Of a stretch of 64,000 nt of DNA, positions 21,668 to 30,404 are shown one piece after another. The stretch comes from Tethya wilhelma (Eukaryota; Porifera; Demospongiae; Tethyida; Tethyidae), in NCBI GenBank assembly GCA_964030475.1, contig CAXIPT010000030.1, positions 124,001 through 188,000 of the forward strand, read 5' to 3'. A program made the position numbers and the translations under genes. Numbering within the stretch: the first letter of the stretch is position 1; every line of letters begins with the position of its first letter. The notes beneath the pieces were generated by a model, which saw nothing but the letters and a program-made list of their open reading frames with translations, made no database searches and was not told the origin of the DNA.

Positions 21668-24600
21668 TGTCTATTTCCTGTATGTAATCTTGTCAATTGA
21701 GACATAACTCTTTGCCCTTGTCCAAGCAACTTTTCACCATCTCTCTTCTGGGCTGATCCCTACCTTGCTTACTAAGTTGATATTTGTCATTTGGCTGTGG
21801 CCATATCTTTGTACAGTAATTAGCTACATTTAATGAGCATGCAATATCTGCAGGTCAAACATCGAGGTCAACTCCAACGTATGGAGACTTGATTGACTTA
21901 TTTGAAAAAGTTTATAATAATAATCCTAACAGTGAAGAAGCTCTCTTGTCTGAGTTCAAGAAATTTTATCCTGAGTGTCCAGTTGGACGTCCCCGAAGAT
22001 TTTATGATACAGTACAACGTATTGTGGCACCAACGAAGCCTTCATTGATCAAGAAACCATGTCTTACTGGATCACCATTACTGACATATAGGAGAAAAGA
22101 ATGGAAACCCAGAATCCGGAATCCAGTGGGGTCTGCACCAGGTTCGTTAATGTTGTATTTACATACCTTGACTATGCTACTTTAAGGTGCAAATTAGCTT
22201 AGGATGTTCTATATAAACTAGATTCCACTGTGCCTACTATATATACGTCATGTAATTTCTGATTTCTGCAGCTGCTGTTTATCCACCCTACCTTGAGGAG
22301 TGTGGTCTCACTGAGGAGATACTAGAAGCAGCATTCAACCAAGTTCTTGAAGGCAAGGAACCCACATGGCATGTCAAAGGTATACCAGAGACTAAATTCT
22401 ACAAAGAGCTGCATCATTTTCTGAAAAAGTGGCCTGTATCCCGTAGAACTACGAAACAAGCTATTGGGAGATTCTACATGGCTATTGACCAGAATTTTAA
22501 AGGATTACGTGTGGACAATGTGTACAGACTGATTGAACGATTGCCAGGATATGTGCATTCAAAAGTTATGTCTTATGGCAAAGTGCAAGCTATTTCGACA
22601 GCTTCCACTCAGCAAATAGAGGCTATGCAAGTAGAAGCAGAGGCTTCCACTCAGCAAATAGAGGCATTAAGCTTAGAGTGTGCACAACTAAGGAAACGAT
22701 TTGAAGAGTCTCGAAAGGAACTAACTTGTGCTAGGAAAGCGCTGCAAGACATTAGCAATGAGAAAGTAAAATTCCAAAAGCAATGTAGTACAGCTAAAGC
22801 CAAAGCTAAAGAGGCAAGACTCGAGTATGCAGTACTAGAAAATACATTTGCTGAATTACAGGAGGAAAACATCGATCTTTCATCTGCTATTTCAGATTTA
22901 CGAATTGAGTTGGAGAGCTGTGGTGATGAACATAGCTGTAGCTGTAAGGACAGTGCTGACATAGGTTTCTCATTACAAACAAAACATGGGAGAAGGTACT
23001 CTCCAGCTGTTAGGCGCTTGTACTACCATCTGTTGTCACAACAAGTTCCAGCTGTAAAGATCGTGGACATTATAAAAACTGTGATTAGATGTTTCTTCCC
23101 GGCTGTGGATGTTGATACACTGCAACTCCCCAAAAGATCCTGTGCTGATTACATGCGCAAATGTGAGCTGGCAACATTGAGTAATGCTCACAAGGCCACA
23201 GTTCTCTCTGAATGTGACTCAGGTTTTAGATTGAACACAGACGGTACCACCAAGCATCAAAAAAAGATAGTTGGTGTGGGAATCAATGACATGGTGATCA
23301 GTGCAAATGAAGTGGCAGATGGTACTGCAATCAGTGCAATTGAAGATGTCTGAAATGAGTTAGAGAAGCTGCGTGAAATTGCTCATTGTCTCAGATTGCC
23401 TAATGCTGACAGAATCAACTGGACTCTGTTCGCTTCTTCAACTTCAGATAGTGCAGCTACCCAGAAGCGTTTTAATAAGCTAATTGAGGACCGCAGAGAT
23501 GATGATGCACTTAAATTTGGCTTAGCTACACCAGAAACTGTGGAAATTGTTGAATCATTTTGCTCAATGCATCTGGGTGTTAACTTGCGAAAGGCTTTCT
23601 TGAGTGGAATGATTCCTAAGGACACCTTAACAGACAGGCACCACCCCATTGACAAATTTGTCCATGAATTCTGCAAGCTCCTGGGAAAACATGGTACTCC
23701 TGAGTATGGCAGTGGTGTTAACGACTTTCCAGACTATCTGAAGCTTATGATAGAGGGCGGTTCTCTTGATGCAGATTCTCAGCTGTATTATCAAGGTTGT
23801 ACCAGGGTCAACCTTCTCCGCCAGGTAGGAAGTCGTTATTTCGTCACAGCTAGCAATGCAGCTAGGATTTATTTCCTTGCTGATGCAGCTGTAGCATTCC
23901 TTAAGTACACTGGAAAAGATCGTGGTAATAAGCTAGAAGTGGAGGTATATGCTAAACTAACAAATGTACAAGAAATGGCTCAACTACGTGCAGATGCATT
24001 ATTATATTACCATGTATATGCTGATCTGGTTATGCTATCCAAGTCAAAGGAGCTAGGTAAAAGTGTAATGGACATGAACGACCACTACTTGGAATTGCTG
24101 TGCTTTTTAAGTGAGGTTCAGGATAATCCAGAGATAGTATTGAGGAAAGAGCGAGAGGTATTTCAATCAGAGAAGCGGCTGTATGGCAGAAACCCAGTTT
24201 TGAATCATCGCCAACATAAGAATGTTGATCTCATATATAACAAGCTCTTTAGGAAAACAGGGGATGAGTCCAGTAATCTCTTTCCAATGATCGTTGAAGG
24301 TGCAGCCAGCATGAAAGAAAAGCTGTTGTCGTATGCAGAAAAGCATCTGCCAGGTGGAGAATACTGGACACCTGAACCTGCTGTGAGAAAGGTTCTCATG
24401 CAACTCAAGCCTAGTAATGACTTTTGTGAGTCGATTCTAGGTCTCAACGACTATTTAACAACAGCAATACCTAATTTGACACAAGCTTCAAGATCAAATC
24501 TTGTGCAAGTGAAAAAAAATCAAACCATGAAGTGGCTGGATGAGCTTTCTGTGGAGAAACAAGAAGTAATTGTTGATCTAGCTGCACGGGAAAGATTGAA

Positions 24601-25194
24601 GGTGAATGCTGAGCAGAAACAGAGGAAGAAAGATCTGGATGAACAAAGGAGACAGCGATTACATGCAGCTCATGAAAAAAGAGAGGCTTTGCAACGAAAA
24701 GCCCAAAAACAGAGAGATGAACTGTCAGAACACCATCTGATCACATCTTCTCATGAACTCCGGCAAACCATAGAAGAAATTGAAGGCAGCAGTACCTCTC
24801 AACGGCAAAAGAATCGAAAAAGCTTGCATTGTTAAAAACACAGATAAATCTTAGGAAAAAAGTACTAGGTCAATCTAGCATTCACATTCCGTTCACACAG
24901 TCTCGAAAGCAGCGGCCGCTGAGTGAGATTTCAAGGGATTTGGAGTCTTTTATAGACAACAATCCCTTAGAGCATTCAGAATATTTTCAGGATCCAAGTA
25001 CTCTGGTTGGGAAATGCATACGACACAAGTTTCTAGATGCAGATACGAACAGTTTCAAATGGTATAACGGTACTATAGTTGAATACGATCCACTTGAAAA
25101 GAAACATGAGGTGAAGTATGAGAATGAAACTGACCAGTACAAGTTTGACTTGATTTTAGATATACTAAGTGGAGATTTGGAAGTACTGGCATAG
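21635..25194 (+). pseudogene. Large DDE-type transposase, spliced, with Tudor-like C-terminus
   Basis: Exon 1 21635-21662 (phase 1, donor GTAAGT), exon 2 21854-22141, exon 3 22272-25194; all junction phases agree. Order of parts: an N-terminal region (YGDLIDLFEKVY, VGRPRRFYDT); a second conserved block (YKELHHFLKKWPVSRRTTKQ); a long coiled coil with a small internal duplication; CSCK; then the core. The core has YSPAVRRLYYHLLSQ, FRLNTDGTTKHQKKIVGVG (candidate first Asp), NADRINW, SSTSDSAATQKRF (candidate second Asp) and FCSMHLGVNLRKAF (CxxH). A basic Glu/Arg-rich coiled coil follows. The C-terminus has VGKCIRHKFLDAD and WYNGTIVEYDPLEKKHEVKY, which looks Tudor/Agenet-like. Lesions: TGA at 23351-23353 and a 1-bp deletion near 24812-24820 that shifts the last about 120 codons. 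Otherwise open for more than 900 codons, so decay is recent. Confidence 0.8.
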
Positions 25195-25700
25195 AACGGT
25201 ATTCACTGGAACTATAATTCAAATATCCTTATTCTTGTTAGCTGGATATAACAATTTCTCATAGTCTTGGTCTCAGGCATATCTGCTACTTGACTTCATT
25301 TTTTTAACATCATAGTTATAATAATTTGTGTAGCTTTTGATAAAACTCAATGAAGAATTAATGTTGAACCTATTTATTAGGTAATAGACTCTACAAGTGT
25401 TTCAGTTTATTAGTGAGCTCAATAACCACAATACGAGTGGCATCAACCTCTGACTGAGCAGCCTCCACGACCTTCTTAAACTTGGCAAATTCTTTTGTGA
25501 GCTCAGCAACTTGATCACTACATGTCTTCATTTCTGCCCTTAACAGTATGACCTCTGAATGCAATTGTTGGGTTGAATAATCTCTACCTAAACAAGAATG
25601 ATACAATATTATATGAGTGACAGGTAGCCGCTAGCTAGCTCACAGCTAGTGGATACTATCTAGATATCTATAAAACACCTTACTTGAGTTAGGGAGCATA
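23736..25700. repeat. Tandem duplication unit 1 (1965 bp)
   Basis: The unit runs from ATCTGAAGCTTATGATAGAG to CTTGAGTTAGGGAGCATA and is followed directly by unit 2. It covers the transposase 3' half, the minus-strand coiled-coil exon and the inner edge of the right TIR. By eye there are about 16 differences between units, mostly transitions. Confidence 0.9.
25391..25587 (-). pseudogene. Duplicate small coiled-coil exon (unit 1)
   Basis: Same exon as 27347-27543: acceptor TTGTTTAG at about 25594-25588, then RDYSTQQLHSEVILLRAEMK and a stop at 25391-25393. Its upstream exon 1 was truncated by the duplication joint at 25700/25701. Only the inner ATG (MLPNSS) and the GTAAGG donor remain (about 25698-25682), so it may still be translatable from the second ATG. 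The exon itself is intact. Confidence 0.6.
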
Positions 25701-27160
25701 ATCTGAAGCTTATGATAGAGGGCAGTTCTCTTGATGCAGATTCTCAGCTGTATTATCAAGGTTGTACCAGGGTCAACCTTCTCCGCCAGGTAGGGAGTCG
25801 TTATTTCGTCACAGCTAGCAATGCAGCTAGGATTTATTTCCTTGCTGATGCAGCTGTAGCATTCCTTAAGTACACTGGAAAAGATCGTGGTAATAAGCTA
25901 GAAGTGGAGGTATATGCTAAACTAACAAATGTACAAGAAATGGCTCAACTACGTGCAGATGCATTATTATATTACCATGTATATGCTGATCTGGTTATGC
26001 TATCCAAGTCAAAGGAGCTAGGTAAGAGTGTAATGGACATGAACGACCACTACTTGGAATTGCTGTGCTTTTTAAGTGAGGTTCAGGATAATCCAGAGAT
26101 AGTATTGAGGAAAGAGTGAGAGGTATTTCAATCAGAGAAGCGGCTGTATGGCAGAAACCCAGTTTTGAATCATCGCCAACATAAGAATGTTGATCCCATA
26201 TATAACAAGCTCTTTAGGAAAACAGGGGATGAGTCCAGTAATCTCTTTCCAATGATCGTTGAAGGTGCAGCCAGCATGAAAGAAAAGCTGTTGTTGTATG
26301 CAGAAAAGCATCTGCCAGGTGGAGAATACTGGACACCTGAACCTGCTGTGAGAAAGGTTCTCATGCAACTCAAGCCTAGTAATGACTTTTGTGAGTCGAT
26401 TCTAGGTCTCAATGACTATTTAACAACAGCAATACCTAATTTGACACAAGCTTCAAGATTAAATCTTGTACAAGTGAAAAAAAATCAAACCATGAAGTGA
26501 CTGGATGAGCTTTCTGTGGAGAAACAAGAAGTAATTGTTGATCTAGCTGCACGGGAAAGATTGAAGGTGAATGCTGAGCAGAAACAGAGGAAGAAAGATC
26601 TGGATGAACAAAGGAGACAGCGATTACATGCAGCTCATGAAAAAAGAGAGGCTTTGCAACGAAAAGCCCAAAAACAGAGAGATGAACTGTCAGAACACCA
26701 TCTGATCACATCTTCTCATGAACTCCGGCAAACCATAGAAGAAATTGAAGGCAGCAGTACCTCTCAACGGCAAAAGAAATCGAAAAAGCTTGCATTGTTA
26801 AAAACACAGATAAATCTTAGGAAAAAAGTACTAGGTCAATCTAGCATTCACATTCCGTTCACACAGTCTCGAAAGCAGCGGCCGCTGAGTGAGATTTCAA
26901 GGGATTTGGAGTCTTTTATAGACAACAATCCCTTAGAGCATTCAGAATATTTTCAGGATCCAAGTACTCTGGTTGGGAAATGCATACGACACAAGTTTCT
27001 AGATGCAGATACGAACAGTTTCAAATGGTATAACGGTACTATAGTTGAATACGATCCACTTGAAAAGAAACATGAGGTGAAGTATGAGAATGAAACTGAC
27101 CAGTACAAGTTTGACTTGATTTTAGATATACTAAGTGGAGATTTGGAAGTACTGGCATAG
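25701..27160 (+). pseudogene. Duplicated transposase 3' half (unit 2)
   Basis: Starts mid-gene (KLMIEGSSLDADSQLYYQGC...) with no promoter or N-terminus. Two stops relative to unit 1: CGA to TGA near 26117 and TGG to TGA near 26498. It keeps the unshifted reading AAAGAAATCG near 26776 that unit 1 has lost, and so preserves a full Tudor-like C-terminus. Probably not expressed. Confidence 0.88.
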
Positions 27161-27660
27161 AACGGTATTCACTGGAACTATAACTTATTCTTGTTAGCTG
27201 GATATAACAATTTCTCATAGTCTTGGTCTCAGGCATATCTGCTACTTGACTTCATTTTTTTAACATCATAGTTATAATAATTTGTGTAGCTTTTGATAAA
27301 ACTCAATGAAGAATTAATGTTGAACCTATTTATTAGGTAATAGACTCTACAAGTGTTTCAGTTTATTAGTGAGCTCAATAACCACAACACGAGTGGCATC
27401 AACCTCTGACTGAGCAGCCTCCACGACCTTCTTAAACTTGGCAAATTCTTTTGTGAGCTCAGCAACTTGATCACTACATGTCTTCATTTCTGCCCTTAAC
27501 AGTATGACTTCTGAATGCAATTGTTGGGTTGAATAATCTCTACCTAAACAAGAATGATAACATATTATATGAGTGACCCGCTAGCTAGCTAACTTAATCA
27601 CAGCTAGTGGATACTATCTAGATATCTATAAAACACCTTACTTGAGTTAGGGAGCATAGT
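25701..27660. repeat. Tandem duplication unit 2
   Basis: Direct repeat of 23736-25700. Small indels near 25215 versus 27182 and 25622 versus 27578 separate the units. Because the right TIR continues intact beyond 27660, the duplication arose inside an element whose ends were preserved. Confidence 0.9.
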
Positions 27661-27671
27661 TGAGGCCATTT
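27347..27671 (-). CDS. Small coiled-coil protein sharing exon 1 with the transposase
   Basis: Exon 1 27671-27644 lies in the right TIR and reads MASTMLPNS, the same as the transposase exon 1. The donor is GTAAGG at 27643. Exon 2 27543-27347 follows acceptor TTGTTTAG, and the phase (1) fits: the split codon is A+GT. The product is about 74 residues: RDYSTQQLHSEVILLRAEMK, then KTCSDQVAELTKEFAKFKKV and a heptad-like helix ending ELTKLKHL-type residues. No stops or frameshifts. The role is unknown; it could pair with the transposase coiled coil or act as an accessory or regulator. Convergent with the transposase. Confidence 0.65.
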
Positions 27672-28277
27672 TGAGCACTCCTTCAATTCAAGAAGTATGC
27701 AGGTGCAGTTAGACAGCAATACCTTGCTACTTGTGTCCTACATGTGTACAAGAGAGTGGTCATTAAATAGAAAACACCACAAATTCAAACAAACAGGGCC
27801 AGCCAGATGGAACCTTTAACTGACATAAACTGAAAATCAACATGGGTGTACACTGTGTCCCCCCAAACACAAAAATGCTGTGAGGGAGCAGCATTGAAGC
27901 TGTTCAGAAATTCTGGATGCTGTCACAACTTTGTGGCTATGGTGCGGTAGTGCGGTACATGCATGTATGTCTAGCAATAGGCAGTGAAAAAAAGCACTAG
28001 CTGCCTTATATCAAGCCCTGCTCTTACCTCAGACAACACACTTGATTTGCGCACCTCCAGTTCCAAGGTTCAAGCTTTCTTTGTTTCAGGTAGGGGTCGT
28101 TTGTCGCAAAAGTAGTGATGACGTCACGCAATTGCGCTTGCTCAAAGTGCAGCAAGAGCTGTAACTGGACTAAGAGTGCTCAGAACAGGCTGAAATTTTA
28201 ACCAGAGGTTCTCTCCAAGGAGGTAAGCATGCCAGCGGTGTCAAGAAAGCAATCTATATTTCGTAGTGGGAACCCTA
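27639..28277. repeat. Right TIR with promoter, exon 1 and splice donor
   Basis: Reverse complement of 21017-21667. Its tip lacks about 11 bp present near 21041 in the left TIR. TGACGTCA at 28119-28126. The TSD follows at 28278-28284. Confidence 0.88.
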
Positions 28278-28284
28278 GGTAAGG

Positions 28285-28500
28285 AAGCAGTTATTGCCCC
28301 CAAACCCATTGAGCCATATAGAATGTTTCTTAGTGGTCCTGGAGGTGTTGGTAAATCACATGTGATAAGACTTGTTCACTCTGATACACTAAACTGTCAA
28401 ATACCATTGAACCAGATGATGTAATAACTGCACCAACTGGTGTTGCTGCCTTTAATATCAATGGCATGACCCTTCACTCAGCATTTTTGCTAGTGGTGAA
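28285..28500 (+). pseudogene. Helitron helicase-N fragment, downstream part
   Basis: Resumes the fragment cut at 21009: GGAAGCAGTTATTGCC, then MFLSGPGGVGKSHVIRLVHS (Walker A of the Pif1-like helicase) and APTGVAAFNINGMTLHSAF. Homology ends soon after, where the Walker B part would be expected; that part lies inverted at 18.75-19.08 kb. Confidence 0.85.
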
Positions 28501-29389
28501 TTTCCTTCTGCACCTTAGTACCAGCACTGACTTCCAATTCAAGGTCATTTTGTATAGTTTTCAAGTTCTTTGGTGCTATTTCAACTACAGTGCTATAGCT
28601 GCAACTAGGCCCTCTCTTGGAATATTATTATTGATAAGTCAAGTAAGCGTTCTCTCATGTTCTACCATCTGTGAAGTGTTCTCTTTGTTCTACCATTAAT
28701 CTACAGTACATGAAAGTCAAATATTGTTAAATTGCATTGTGCTGTCACTGTGTCTGTTGTTTACATGTTGTTCTCGTTCTTTTGCTGTTGGCACTTGCGT
28801 GTGGCATTGTATTCTAACTGTTAACGGCCTCGGCAGTATCCTAGGCTATAACTGTTGTATCGCAGGCTCAGATTGAGGTCAACAGCCCAGGCCTAATCCT
28901 TCAGTCTGCTGTCAGAGTGGGATTAGTGCTAGAGGGCTTGTGAGTCAAAGCCTCTGCCTGCATCTCAGTGGGTTTTTTTTTAGCAGTGCATAAGCTTGGC
29001 TTTTCAGTGCAAATTTCAATACTATCATGGCTGTTGAATCTGGCTCGCTAGGTGCTTCATATACTGATGGGACCAACATGATCTCAGTCTCTATTGAAGG
29101 GTCTAGACAAATACAGTAGTGCTCAACAAGGCAAAGAAAGCATTACAATTCAAATTGGGTCTCCCATATTGAGTTTGAAAACCTGGGAGAAAAGTCAAAG
29201 GCTGGTAAATGGAAACAATCCATTAAATTTGGCGATGCATCCATTGGCACATACTCTTTTCACGAAGTGACACAAGTGTAAGACATAGGCCACTCTCCTC
29301 CCCCTTCAATCAATCGAATTGTGTCTCTATGTCTTCCAGCTGTAAGTCCAATTCTTGCTTTTGGTAAAGCTCACCGCCTTCATGGGGAT
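28501..29389. other. Mostly unassigned; possible captured exon
   Basis: 29035-29280 (+) has a coding-like run (HIEFENLGEKSKAGKWKQSI, FGDASIGTYSFHEVTQV) with an in-frame stop upstream. The family was not recognised. The rest shows no structure. Confidence 0.3.
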
Positions 29390-30290
29390 GCTCATAGCCT
29401 TAAACTAGCCCAAAAACATGGCCTAAAACCATCGCTAAAGTAACAAACTAAAAATATGCCAAACTTCCAATTTTCTCCATCTTCTTCTTATTCTTCTATC
29501 TTGCACCCATTTTTCTCTGAGAGTGCCAACTTTCAGAAGCTGATTCTTGAATGAATAAACTTGGTTTCTTTGTCTTCAATCGCTTTTGGCATTGGTTATT
29601 CGTCTTTCTAGCCAAGTCGCTAGATACAAGACGAGAAGCACCTTCTCTGTATGGCAGCCATTAATTTCTATACTCATGAATAATTCATTAGCTACTGGGA
29701 AACTCAAGTTGGCAACCCAGAGGAGGTTGGACACGCATCACGTGCGATCTATGGAATGTTTGTTCTTGGGTTGCTCTCGATCGTTTGTAAACATGCAAAT
29801 CAGAGAAATAGAAGTGGTAGAGGTGTGTGAGAAGATATATGCTCATCCTTGTACTTGCAAATTAAAAAAAAATGCTGCAAACCTATTTTTGACGTACTGT
29901 TTATCGTGTTCATGACTTTCTGCAGCTCTGCACATCAAAAGAGCTGCTGCTGTGGATAGACCTTGGACAGTAAAGGTTAGACAGCGGCCCAACCCCGCTC
30001 AACCCCTGCATAATTTCTAAGATATTCTGCTTAGAACGTCAACATAATTAGCAAAAAGTTGTGCTTTTGGCTTCTTGAGTTGTACGCTACATCTTTGCAT
30101 CTCCAACAATAGAAGGCAACCTGTTTCGTTCATCGCAATGGTGAAAAAGAGCAAAAACAGTTATTGAGGAATGCTGATTAAACTTACTTTTTTGACGTAA
30201 TTATTACGCGTGTCCAACCTCCTCTGTTGGCAACCCTTTCCATACATAGAGGTGTGCGTTATTTAGAATTTGTGTATTTCGTGGAGATTC
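29390..30290 (+). repeat. Repeat family C, copy 3, with nested insertion
   Basis: Shares ACATGGCC, CCAATTTTCTCCATCTTCTT and AATAAACTTGGTTTCTTTGT with the other C copies. Interrupted by the element 29718-30226, after which the C sequence (CTTTCCATAC...GCGTTATTT) resumes. The hairpin head is missing. Confidence 0.7.
29718..30226. mobile_element. 509-bp MITE, TIR CAGAGGAGGTTGGACACGC, 9-bp TSD
   Basis: 19-bp perfect TIRs with TSD TTGGCAACC at 29709-29717 and 30227-30235. The 9-bp duplication suggests a Mutator-like (MULE) source. The interior is non-coding apart from a chance ORF. Confidence 0.9.
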
Positions 30291-30404
30291 TGCTAGTATT
30301 CCCACTACTACTGGACACGAAACTCCACCATAACTGTTAGTTGCTTTAGACAGTTTGCTAGGGTACCTGAACGCCCCTGTCACCCATGACTGGTCTCAAT
30401 CCAT

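Larger units (their letters stand above)
21017..28277. mobile_element. 7.26-kb DNA transposon with ~640-bp TIRs and two convergent genes
   Basis: Ends are perfect for TAGGGTTCCCACTACGAAAT and its complement. The TIRs run from 21017 to about 21667 and from about 27639 to 28277; they are near identical, with a small indel near the tip. The TSD is 7 bp. Contents: a plus-strand multi-exon transposase-like gene (21635-25194), a 1.96-kb tandem duplication of its 3' half (25701-27660), and a minus-strand small coiled-coil gene (27671-27347, with a duplicate at 25587-25391). Each TIR contains TGACGTCA (21178-21185; 28119-28126) and the start codon, exon 1 and 5' splice site of its inward-facing gene. 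A 7-bp TSD plus a CxxH-type DDE core does not match any superfamily I can name with confidence (P makes 7-8 bp, Dada 6-7, KDZ and hAT 8). Confidence 0.9.

Noticed and set aside
22651..22962. Minus-strand ORF opposite the transposase coiled coil
   Set aside because: Low-complexity mirror of the coiled-coil coding sequence.
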